From Hyphomicrobiaceae bacterium UBA7697 (GTDB taxonomy: Bacteria; Pseudomonadota; Alphaproteobacteria; Rhizobiales; Methyloligellaceae): a stretch of DNA of 60,442 nucleotides. Below, piece after piece: positions 8,450-16,536 of the stretch (its first letter is position 1; every line of letters starts with the position of its first letter). The DNA is taken from NCBI GenBank assembly GCA_002482645.1, contig DLGJ01000010.1, positions 1 through 60,442 on the forward strand, given 5' to 3'. The notes under the pieces were generated by a model that was given only the letters and a program-made list of their open reading frames with translations, was not told where the DNA came from and did not search any database. Position numbers and translations under genes: made by a program.

Positions 8450-11347
8450 TCAGTCGTTCGAGACTCGCGCGGTCTCTTTCGCCGGCTCCGCTTTGACGTA
8501 GGACTCCATGGGTGGGCACGAACAGACGAGGTGGCGGTCTCCATGGACGTTGTCCACCCGATTGACGGGCGGCCAATATTTGTCGACGCGGAAAGCGCCG
8601 GCAGGAAAGCAAGCGCATTCCCGGGAATAGGGTCTTTCCCATTCGCCGATGAGATCTTCGACCGTATGCGGCGCGTTCTTCAACGGATTGTTCGTGCGAT
8701 GGTACCGGCCTTGTTCAATCGCCAGAGCTTCCTCGCGGATCGCCAGCATGGCGTCGCAGAACCGGTCCAGCTCTTCCTTCGTTTCCGATTCGGTCGGCTC
8801 GATCATGAGCGTGCCCGGAACCGGCCAGCTCATTGTCGGCGGATGGAAGCCACAGTCGATGAGCCGTTTGGCAACGTCGTCGACCGTCACGTCCGCGCTC
8901 GCGTGGAGAGGACGCGTGTCGATGATGCATTCATGCGCGACGCGTCCGTTGCTGCCCGTATAGAGCACGTCGTAGGCGGCGGACAGACGCGCGGCAATGT
9001 AGTTCGCGCTGAGAATCGCCACGCGTGTGGCCTGGGTCAGCCCGGCTCCGGCCATCATCAGAAGGTAGCTCCAGGAAATCGCCAGGACACAGGCCGAGCC
9101 ATAGGGCGCGGCGGAGACCGTCATGGCGTTGCCTCCGGTTTCTGGGTGGCCTGGCAGGAACGGGACCAAATGCGCCCTCACGCCGATCGGTCCCATGCCT
9201 GGCCCGCCGCCGCCGTGCGGTATGCAGAAAGTTTTGTGCAGGTTTAGGTGCCCGACATCGGCCCCGATTTCGCCGGGCCGGGCGAGGCCGACAAGGGCGT
9301 TCATGTTCGCGCCGTCGAGATAGACCTGCCCGCCATTCGCGTGGGTGATGTCGCAAACCTCACGCACGGTCTCCTCGAACACGCCGTGCGTGGAAGGATA
9401 GGTGATCATGACCGCGGCGAGGTTCGCGGCATTCTCTTCGGCCTTGGCACGAAAATCGCCGATGTCGATTCCGCCGTTTTCGTCGGTTCCGACGACCACG
9501 ACCCTGTAGCCGCACAGGGTGGCCGAGGCGGGATTGGTGCCGTGGGCCGAAGCCGGAATCAGGCAGACATCGCGATGACCCTCGCCGCGCGCCTTGTGAT
9601 ACGCGCGGATGGTCAGCAGGCCCGCGTACTCGCCTTGGGCACCGGAATTAGGCTGCATCGAGAACGCGTCGTAACCGGTGATCTCGCACAGCTTCCCCGA
9701 GAGGTCCTCGATCATCTCGGCATAGCCGAGTGCTTGGCCGGCCGGTGCGAAAGGATGGATCTCGGCGAATTGCGGCCATGTGATCGGTAACATCTCCGCC
9801 GTCGCGTTGAGCTTCATGGTGCAGGAGCCGAGCGGGATCATGGCGCGATCCAACGCCAGGTCGCGGTCGGCGAGGCGGCGCATATAGCGTGTCATCTCGC
9901 TTTCCGCCCGGTTCATGTGGAATACGGGATGGGTGAGATAGGCGGACTGGCGGATCAGCGAGCGGGGCAGGCGGGATTCGGGATAGTCGTCCGAATAGGC
10001 CAGTTGGTCGCCGCCGAACGCACGCCAAACGGCTTCGAGCGTGTCCGGCCGGGTACGCTCGTCGACCGTGATGCCGATGCGGTCGGTCCCGACCTTCCGC
10101 AAATTCACCCCGTTATCGACGGCGTTCTTCATGACGAGGCCCTGATACGGTCCAACGTCCACCGTGATGGTGTCGAAGAAGGCGCCGGGTCTGATCTTGA
10201 ACCCAAGGCGCTCGAGGCCTTCCGCCAAGCGGGCTGCCTTTCGGTGCACGCGCCCGGCGATCGCCCTCAGCCCCCTCGGCCCATGGAACACGGCGTACAT
10301 GGACGCGATGACGGCCGGCAGGACCTGCGCCGTGCAGATGTTCGACGTGGCGTTCTGACGTCTGATGTGCTGCTCGCGCGTTTGCAGCGCCAAACGGTAG
10401 GCGCGGTTTCCCCGTGCGTCGATCGAGACGCCCACGAGGCGCCCCGGCAGCGCCCGCTTATGGGCCTCCTTGACGGCGATATAGGCGGCGTGCGGTCCGC
10501 CATAGCCCATCGGCATGCCGAACCGTTGCATGGCGCCGACGGCGGCGTCGGCGCCCATCTCGCCAGGGGGCTTCAGCAGCGTGAGCGCCAAAGGATCGGC
10601 CGCGACGACGGCGAACGCCTTGCGCTCGTGCAATGCGGCAATCACGCCCGAAAAGTCGTGGAACGCGCCCTCGACGCCGGGATACTGAAAGATCGCGCCG
10701 AAGACCTTGTCCGGTTCCAGGTCCAGAAACGGATCGCCGACGATAATCTCCCAGCCAAGCGGCTCGGCGCGCGTCTTCAGGACGGCGATCGTCTGCGGCA
10801 GGCACTGCGCGTCGACGAAGAAGGCATTCGCCTTCGTCTTGGTGACCCGGCGGGCGAGCGCCATGGCTTCGGCGGCGGCGGTTGCCTCGTCGAGGAGCGA
10901 CGCATTGGCGATATCGAGCGCCGTCAGATCGGCGACAAGGGTCTGAAAGTTCAGCAGCGCCTCGAGCCGGCCCTGACTGATTTCCGGCTGATAGGGCGTG
11001 TAGGCCGTGTACCACGCCGGGCTTTCCAGGATATTGCGCTGGATCGCCGGGGGCATGATCGTGCCGTGATAACCCTGGCCGATGAGAGAGGTGAGTACGC
11101 GGTTCTTGTCGGCCGTCTCGCGCAAGCGATCGAGCGCGCCGCGCTCGGACAGCGGATCGGGCAAGTCGAGTGGCCTCGACTGCCGGATATCGCCCGGTAC
11201 CGTCTCGTCTATGAGCGCATCGAGGCTTGCCGCGCCCACCGTATCGAGCATCGCCTGGATCTCCTCCGGAGAAGGTCCGATGTGCCGGCGGTTGGCAAAA
11301 TCATACGGCTCGTAAGCCGTCTCCCGGGGTGTCACGGTCCGTTCCAT
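8450..11347 (-). CDS. gcvP: Glycine dehydrogenase (decarboxylating), P protein
   Basis: The P protein decarboxylates glycine with pyridoxal phosphate and passes the aminomethyl group to lipoyl-GcvH. The 965-residue protein is the full fused form, with an N-terminal half beginning RHIGPSPEEIQAML and a C-terminal half with the PLP-lysine motif NLHKTFCIPHGGGGPG near residue 710. Its ATG directly abuts the gcvH stop, so it is the last gene of gcvT-gcvH-gcvP. The operon feeds 5,10-methylene-THF to one-carbon metabolism and is controlled by the glycine riboswitch upstream of gcvT. Confidence 0.97.
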   Translation of the reverse strand: MERTVTPRETAYEPYDFANRRHIGPSPEEIQAMLDTVGAASLDALIDETVPGDIRQSRPLDLPDPLSERGALDRLRETADKNRVLTSLIGQGYHGTIMPPAIQRNILESPAWYTAYTPYQPEISQGRLEALLNFQTLVADLTALDIANASLLDEATAAAEAMALARRVTKTKANAFFVDAQCLPQTIAVLKTRAEPLGWEIIVGDPFLDLEPDKVFGAIFQYPGVEGAFHDFSGVIAALHERKAFAVVAADPLALTLLKPPGEMGADAAVGAMQRFGMPMGYGGPHAAYIAVKEAHKRALPGRLVGVSIDARGNRAYRLALQTREQHIRRQNATSNICTAQVLPAVIASMYAVFHGPRGLRAIAGRVHRKAARLAEGLERLGFKIRPGAFFDTITVDVGPYQGLVMKNAVDNGVNLRKVGTDRIGITVDERTRPDTLEAVWRAFGGDQLAYSDDYPESRLPRSLIRQSAYLTHPVFHMNRAESEMTRYMRRLADRDLALDRAMIPLGSCTMKLNATAEMLPITWPQFAEIHPFAPAGQALGYAEMIEDLSGKLCEITGYDAFSMQPNSGAQGEYAGLLTIRAYHKARGEGHRDVCLIPASAHGTNPASATLCGYRVVVVGTDENGGIDIGDFRAKAEENAANLAAVMITYPSTHGVFEETVREVCDITHANGGQVYLDGANMNALVGLARPGEIGADVGHLNLHKTFCIPHGGGGPGMGPIGVRAHLVPFLPGHPETGGNAMTVSAAPYGSACVLAISWSYLLMMAGAGLTQATRVAILSANYIAARLSAAYDVLYTGSNGRVAHECIIDTRPLHASADVTVDDVAKRLIDCGFHPPTMSWPVPGTLMIEPTESETKEELDRFCDAMLAIREEALAIEQGRYHRTNNPLKNAPHTVEDLIGEWERPYSRECACFPAGAFRVDKYWPPVNRVDNVHGDRHLVCSCPPMESYVKAEPAKETARVSND

Positions 11348-11713
11348 TCAGCCGATGAGCTCCTTATACGCGGCTTCGTCCATGAGACCGCCGAGCGATT
11401 TCACGTCGGTAAGTTTCAGCTTGTAGAACCAGCCGCTGCTTTCCGGGTTCGCGTTCACGATCGATGGATCGTTGACAATCTCTTCGTTGATCCCCACGAC
11501 CTCGCCGGCGGCGGGCGCGTAGACGTCGGAGGCCGCCTTGACCGATTCGACGACGGCAGCCTCATCGCCCTTGTCGAGCGTGGTGCCGATTTCGGGGAGC
11601 TGCACAAAGACGAGATCGCCGAGCTGCTCCGCCGCATAGGCGGTAATGCCGACCGTCGCGACGTCTCCGTCGATTTTTAGCCATTCATGATCTTCAGTGA
11701 ATCTCAGCAACAT
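11348..11713 (-). CDS. gcvH: Glycine cleavage system H protein
   Basis: GcvH shuttles the aminomethyl group between P, T and L proteins on a lipoyl arm. The 121-residue protein has the normal length, and the lipoylated lysine is Lys59 in VVESVKAASD. It lies 21 bases after gcvT and abuts gcvP. The L protein (dihydrolipoamide dehydrogenase) is not in the window. Confidence 0.97.
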   Translation of the reverse strand: MLLRFTEDHEWLKIDGDVATVGITAYAAEQLGDLVFVQLPEIGTTLDKGDEAAVVESVKAASDVYAPAAGEVVGINEEIVNDPSIVNANPESSGWFYKLKLTDVKSLGGLMDEAAYKELIG

Positions 11714-11734
11714 CGCCTCCTTGAGATTGCGCGC

Positions 11735-12886
11735 TCATGCACGCTTGTACCGGTGTTCGACGAATGGAAACGTGGCGACCGCGACGGGCAACCGCTTGCC
11801 GCGGACCTCGGCAAAGAGAACCGTTCCCGGCGCCGAGAGCCCGGCGGGAACGTAGCCCATGGCAATGGGCCGGTCGACGCTCGGACCAAAGCCGCCCGAG
11901 GTGACATGGCCGGCGGGGGCGCCGCCTGTCTCCTCGGCGAAGAGAGGAGCTCCCGCCCGGACGGGCGTCCGCGTTTCGGGAGCCAATGCGACCCGGCGGG
12001 TGGCGGGCCCGCGATCCAGCTCGTCCAGAATAATCCGCGCACCGGGAAATCCGCCGGCGCGCGGTCCTTGCCGGCGAACCGCGGGGATCGCCCACGACAG
12101 ACCGGCCATCGTGGGCGTCGTGGCCGTATCTATATCGGCTCCGTAAAGACACAGCCCCGCCTCCAGCCGTAGGGTGTCTCGCGCGGCCAAACCGGCCGGT
12201 GCAACGTCCGGGTTTTCGAGCAAGCCCTCGGCAATCTCGCGAGCGACATCGGCTGGCAGGGAAATCTCGAAGCCGTCCTCGCCGGTATAGCCGGACCGCG
12301 CGGCGATGCATTCGGTACCGAGGATCGTCAGTTCGCGCACGTCCATGAATTGCATGCCTACGCAATCGGAGGCCAGGCGCGCCAGCACCGATTCGGCTTT
12401 TGGGCCCTGGAGCGCAATCAGGGCACGGTCGAGTTGCTCGACGTTGCAGTCGCCTTCGAGCCCATCTTGCAGGAGAGCCAAATCTTGCGCCTTGCGCGCC
12501 GCGTTGACCACGAGAAGATAGTGGTCGCTTCGGTTGGACACCATCAGGTCGTCGAGGATGCCGCCGTTGCCGTTCGTAAAGAAGGTGTAGCGTTGGCGCC
12601 CCGGCGCCAATCCCAGGATGTCGGCCGGAACGAGGCGCTCTATCGCGCGAGCCGCATCGGCCATGGCGCCGGACTTCGGCCGCAGGACGATCTGGCCCAT
12701 ATGCGAGACGTCGAACAGGCCCGCCGCCACGCGCGTATGCCGGTGTTCCTTCAGAACGCCCGCCGGGTAATTGAGCGGCATGTCGTAGCCGGCGAATGGC
12801 GCCATGCGCGCGCCCAAGGCCAAGTGCAGAGCGTGCAGCGGCGTTCGTTGCAATGCGGGAACGGATGTTTTGGCGTCGATACTCAT
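11735..12886 (-). CDS. gcvT: Aminomethyltransferase, glycine cleavage T protein
   Basis: GcvT transfers the methylene group from the H-protein arm to tetrahydrofolate and releases ammonia. The 383-residue protein shows the family N-terminus (TPLHALHLALGARMAPFAGYDMPLNY), the FDVSHMGQ segment that binds folate, and a C-terminal barrel domain. It is the first gene of the gcvTHP operon, and the leader between 12887 and about 13130 is the glycine riboswitch. Confidence 0.96.
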   Translation of the reverse strand: MSIDAKTSVPALQRTPLHALHLALGARMAPFAGYDMPLNYPAGVLKEHRHTRVAAGLFDVSHMGQIVLRPKSGAMADAARAIERLVPADILGLAPGRQRYTFFTNGNGGILDDLMVSNRSDHYLLVVNAARKAQDLALLQDGLEGDCNVEQLDRALIALQGPKAESVLARLASDCVGMQFMDVRELTILGTECIAARSGYTGEDGFEISLPADVAREIAEGLLENPDVAPAGLAARDTLRLEAGLCLYGADIDTATTPTMAGLSWAIPAVRRQGPRAGGFPGARIILDELDRGPATRRVALAPETRTPVRAGAPLFAEETGGAPAGHVTSGGFGPSVDRPIAMGYVPAGLSAPGTVLFAEVRGKRLPVAVATFPFVEHRYKRA

Positions 12887-12917
12887 GCAGAGCTCCTAGA
12901 CTCACAACCGGCACGAT

Positions 12918-13125
12918 CCGGCAAGAGCCCCCTCTGTCATGAGACCTGAAAGATTCGGCCCGTGCTCCCGAACCTCGGACGCACGGATGCCTTTTCCTCG
13001 TCGGTGGGCCGGAACCGAACTCCGGCCGCTTTCCAGAGCGTCAATAAGCCTTGCGGTCCTTGTTGCCTGAGAGTTTCCGGGGCGGTTGCTCCTTCGGCGC
13101 CGGCGCGAGCCAGTCTCTTCCGCAA
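12918..13125 (-). promoter_or_regulatory. Tandem glycine riboswitch upstream of gcvTHP
   Basis: Read on the minus strand, the leader holds two glycine aptamers in series. The first (about 13125-13030) has the GCGCCGAAGGAGCAA and AACTCTCAGGCAA segments. The second (about 13029-12918) has ACCGACGAGGAAA and, after a variable stem, CTTTCAGGTCTCATGACAGAG. These are the diagnostic conserved blocks of the class, and the downstream gcvT gene is the canonical target. Glycine binding normally turns expression on in this arrangement. Confidence 0.93.
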
Positions 13126-13247
13126 GACAGAGCTGACGACAAGAGAATGAAGATTCGGGAGGCCGGGGTCAACCGCGAGCGTCGCCGATGTGCTCAGTCA
13201 GCGTGGTTCCCGTTGCGCCGGCCGGCGCGGCTACGGCCTTGCGTCTC

Positions 13248-14810
13248 TCATCGTACCCAATCCGTGCATAGGAAAATGAGCGCGGCGAGCGCGGCCGCCG
13301 ACGGAACGGTAATGACCCAGGCCGCGACAATCCCCAAGAAATGGGACCGGCGCACGAGTTTGCGGCGCTGTAGCTCTTCCGGATGCACGCTGCGCCTCTG
13401 AACTCTCGACTGCCGCCGGTGTATCCGTATGTATTCTTGCCGGCGGCGGCTGCGCGCGGTGTAATGCTCGCGGAAGAAGCCGACACCGAACACGGCGCCG
13501 ACGACGATATGCGTTGTCGAGACCGGAAGACCGAATTGCGAGGCCACCAGCACCGTCAGAGCGGCGGACAGCGCGACGCAGAACGCGCGCATGGGGTTCA
13601 TCTTGGTGATTTGATCGCCGACGATGCGCACGATGCGGGGACCGAACAAGAACAGTCCGAGGCTGATCCCGAAGCCACCGATCAGCATCACCCAGATTGG
13701 TACGCCGACTTCGTTGGACAAGGCGCCGGTTGTGGCGCTGTTGAGGATCGCGGCCAGGGGGCCGACCGCGTTGGCCACGTCGTTGGAGCCATGTGCGAAG
13801 GAGAGCAATGCCGCCGAACAGATCAGAGGGAGATGGAAGAGCTTCCGGAGACTCTGGTTGCGGTTCTCCATGCCCGCGGATTGACTGCGGACCCATGGTT
13901 TCGCGGCGAGATACGTCAACACGAAGATGACGAGCGCCATCGCGGCGACCGCTGGGAGGCTGATCTCCCATATGTGCTTGAGCCCCTTGACGGCGAGATA
14001 GGCTCCGAACGCCGCGGCCATGATGGCCACCAAGACCGGCACCCACCGCTGCGCGGCCGTGATCTTGTCTTCTTGGTAGATCAGATTGATCTTGATAAAG
14101 GCGAGGAACGCGGCGGCGATCAAACCGCCGAGCAAAGGCGATATCAGCCAGCTCAGGACGATCGACGACATGACGAACCAGTTGACAACGTCCACGCCGA
14201 CAGCCGCGAGACCGGCGCCCAACACGCCGCCGACAATCGAATGCGTGGTGGAGACGGGCGCGCCGAGATAGGTCGCGAGATGGACCCACAGCGCCGATGC
14301 CAATAGCGCCGACATCATGATCCAAACGAAGACCTTGCCGTTCGGTACGAGCGACGGATCGATGATGCCCTTGGAAATCGTTTGGACGACGCTTCCGCCA
14401 GCTATCAGCGCGCCGGCACATTCGAAGATCGCGGCGATAATCAGGGCGCCCGTCATGGTCAGCGCCCGTGCTCCCACGGCCGGACCGACGTTGTTCGCAA
14501 CGTCGTTCGCGCCGATCGTCAGCGCCATGTAGCCGCCGATAATGGCGGCAACGATGGCCAGGACGCTGTTAGGCATCGCCCCGACTTGGATGCATGCAAA
14601 AATGCCGGCGGCGACGAGAAAGAGGACGGCTATCCCAACCGCCGGACGGCTGCGCGAGACAGCGCGCGTGGCCTCCTCGAACTGCTCGATCTTCCGCAGA
14701 TCTTTGTCGAGCGACGGCTTCTTGGCACCGCCGGTCCCGAGGGCGGTTTCGTTCTCCTGCAGCGCCGCCATATGATGAATATCCACCCCGAATTCTTCGG
14801 GTGAGGTCAT
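13248..14810 (-). CDS. pit: PiT-family inorganic phosphate transporter
   Basis: PiT carriers import metal-phosphate with protons across the inner membrane. The 520-residue protein has the two inverted signature repeats, GANDVANNVGPAVGARAL in the N half and GSNDVANAVGPLAAIL in the C half. About twelve membrane segments surround a central hydrophilic loop near residues 300-320, and a cytoplasmic N-terminal extension of roughly 50 residues precedes the first span. It stands alone, between the riboswitch leader and a 295-base gap. No pho box is evident. Confidence 0.92.
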   Translation of the reverse strand: MTSPEEFGVDIHHMAALQENETALGTGGAKKPSLDKDLRKIEQFEEATRAVSRSRPAVGIAVLFLVAAGIFACIQVGAMPNSVLAIVAAIIGGYMALTIGANDVANNVGPAVGARALTMTGALIIAAIFECAGALIAGGSVVQTISKGIIDPSLVPNGKVFVWIMMSALLASALWVHLATYLGAPVSTTHSIVGGVLGAGLAAVGVDVVNWFVMSSIVLSWLISPLLGGLIAAAFLAFIKINLIYQEDKITAAQRWVPVLVAIMAAAFGAYLAVKGLKHIWEISLPAVAAMALVIFVLTYLAAKPWVRSQSAGMENRNQSLRKLFHLPLICSAALLSFAHGSNDVANAVGPLAAILNSATTGALSNEVGVPIWVMLIGGFGISLGLFLFGPRIVRIVGDQITKMNPMRAFCVALSAALTVLVASQFGLPVSTTHIVVGAVFGVGFFREHYTARSRRRQEYIRIHRRQSRVQRRSVHPEELQRRKLVRRSHFLGIVAAWVITVPSAAALAALIFLCTDWVR

Positions 14811-14927
14811 ATGGACTTTTGAGCGAAGTCACAAGCTTCGGCTCAACATTAAGTGTCGGGACGCGTTCGCCGCCCGCAGGGCGTGCATCCCGATGCGGTC
14901 GACGGCGGTGCGAAGCTCCGGTCGCCA

Positions 14928-14959
14928 CGGTGCAGATTTCAAACGGTGCAGATTTCAAA
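14928..14959. repeat. Exact 16-bp tandem direct repeat
   Basis: CGGTGCAGATTTCAAA occurs twice head to tail (14928-14943 and 14944-14959) in the gap upstream of the leftward phosphate transporter gene. It could be a regulator site or a small duplication. Confidence 0.7.
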
Positions 14960-15105
14960 TGGCGAAAGGCCGCCCATTTGCCGGAGATCGTAATCCGAAA
15001 TGGGGACACAGCCGCGAGAACCGGAGGAGCCTCGGCCGGACGATTGGCTTTCGGCGCGTTGGCTCCTGTCGGCTTCGGGACGCCGGCCGGCGTGACGCGG
15101 CCCCG

Positions 15106-16146
15106 TTACGGGGCCGAGACCTCGTGCCCAACGAGGCTTTTAATGAAGATGTCGATCATTCGGTCGTGCCACGTTTCCGCATGCCCTCGTTCGTGAAAGC
15201 CGACATGGCCGCCGCTCCGCGAGATGACGATCGCGACATTTGGCAGGCCAAGTTTCTGCAACGACAGGTATGGGCGAACCGGGATCCACGGGTCGTTGCT
15301 TGCGTGCAGCAAGAGGGCCGGAACGGAGATCGATCGTACGCACCGCGCCCCCGCCGTCCGCTCGTAGTAGTCTCGCGCATCGCGAAATCCGTTTTGCGGC
15401 GCAACCCAACAGTCGTCGAAGGCGAAGATGGACCGGGCGCCCTCGATGTCTTTTCGTTCCCCGGTCGAAAGAATGCGCGAGCTCAGGACATCCTGCTTCA
15501 TCCGCTTGAGGAGAAAACGATGGTAGACGGCGTTTCGCGGTTCCATCATGCGCTTGCACGCTTCCAACGGCTCGATTGGCGCGGACACGGTCGCGATACC
15601 GGCGATGGGGTAGTGCGCGGCAAGCCGCCCGGCGAAGTTCAGTAGAATGTTGCCGCCAAGGGAAAAGCCGACCAGGACGAGACCGCGCTCCAGCGATGCG
15701 TCATCGAGGCCATCGAGAACGTCCCGAATGTCTCGGGCACAACCTGCGTGATAATACCCATTGGCAACATGCCTCGAGCGGCCTGCGCCGCGCAGGTTCA
15801 GCCGCAGCACCTGCCGGCCACGCCGGAGGTGGAACAGCGCCGACTCCTTCATGTAAGTGCTGTCCTCGCACCCCGTGAGACCGTGAATCAGCAAAATTGA
15901 AGGATCGTCTTTGGCGGGACTCATGGGCCGGTGGAGCGTGCCCGTAAGTTGATCGCCGCTGCCGTCGGACATGGGGAACGCCATTGGAAACGACATGGGA
16001 AACGCCATGGCGGACGATTGACCGGGCAGGGCCGCCGTCTGCGGCCGGCAGACATTGCGCAGTGTCTGGAGATCGCCGCCCCACCATGGGGCACGATCTT
16101 GAAACGCGGCGCCTTGCCTTTCGAGTTGTCGAGATAGAGTCAGCAC
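15106..16146 (-). CDS. YheT-like alpha/beta hydrolase
   Basis: This 346-residue protein belongs to the YheT/EMB8 alpha/beta-hydrolase family, cytoplasmic esterase-like enzymes without a well-defined substrate. It shows the family N-terminus (APWWGGDLQTL), an oxyanion strand (LLIHGLTG), the nucleophile elbow GFSLGGN, the Asp in NDPWIP and the terminal His in GGHVGF. The start is a GTG. Between the N-terminal block and the core it has a run of Met-Ala/Ser-Phe-Pro repeats encoded by three 12-bp units. Downstream neighbours give no metabolic clue. Confidence 0.82.
   Translation of the reverse strand: MLTLSRQLERQGAAFQDRAPWWGGDLQTLRNVCRPQTAALPGQSSAMAFPMSFPMAFPMSDGSGDQLTGTLHRPMSPAKDDPSILLIHGLTGCEDSTYMKESALFHLRRGRQVLRLNLRGAGRSRHVANGYYHAGCARDIRDVLDGLDDASLERGLVLVGFSLGGNILLNFAGRLAAHYPIAGIATVSAPIEPLEACKRMMEPRNAVYHRFLLKRMKQDVLSSRILSTGERKDIEGARSIFAFDDCWVAPQNGFRDARDYYERTAGARCVRSISVPALLLHASNDPWIPVRPYLSLQKLGLPNVAIVISRSGGHVGFHERGHAETWHDRMIDIFIKSLVGHEVSAP
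15973..16008 (-). repeat. In-frame 12-bp tandem repeat inside the hydrolase gene
   Basis: Three near-identical 12-bp units each encode Met-(Ala/Ser)-Phe-Pro within the hydrolase reading frame. The repeat is in frame, so copy-number change would alter the protein by four residues at a time. Confidence 0.75.
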
Positions 16147-16536
16147 ACGCCACTACCGTTCCGCTTCACGAGATGTGGGTCACGTCGCGCGCTTCGATCG
16201 CGCGGACAATTGTGCCCGCGGCTTCGTTGCGACGAACGACCGGCAATGTCCAGGGCCGGCATTCCGGTTTGTCATCCGGCCGAAAGGCTCACTGCCCTGG
16301 ATCGGCTCGCACCCCGTCTATCCTCGACGACGTTCCGCAAGGAGCCAATGGCTTCGCAACTTGTCGTGCGTCAACGTCCGCCGCAGCGCCGAGCGCCAAG
16401 ATGACGCGGATTTCCGAAGATCCACCAAATTGGCCGGATTTTCCAAACGGCGACCGGGTGACATGGCGACGATCAACCCATCCAAGCACAACATCGAAAA
16501 CCTGGTGGCGGATAGCACCAAGCGGAGGCGAACGTC
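16147..16536. promoter_or_regulatory. nar operon upstream region with a candidate Crp/Fnr-family box
   Basis: No gene is supported here; an open frame at 16175-16540 has no recognisable protein features. The sequence at 16361-16374 has the form TTG-N8-CAA (TTGTC-GTGC-GTCAA), an imperfect match to the TTGAT-N4-ATCAA box of Fnr, Nnr and Dnr regulators. It is 163 bases before narG. A clear GGAGG precedes the narG ATG. Confidence 0.3.

Noticed and set aside
9917..11680. A 587-residue rightward open frame opposite gcvP and gcvH
   Set aside because: It is an antisense shadow of highly conserved glycine cleavage genes with no protein features of its own.
13231..14421. A 396-residue open frame overlapping the phosphate transporter
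   Set aside because: It is an Arg-rich shadow frame of the transporter gene, which has clear signature repeats and membrane spans.
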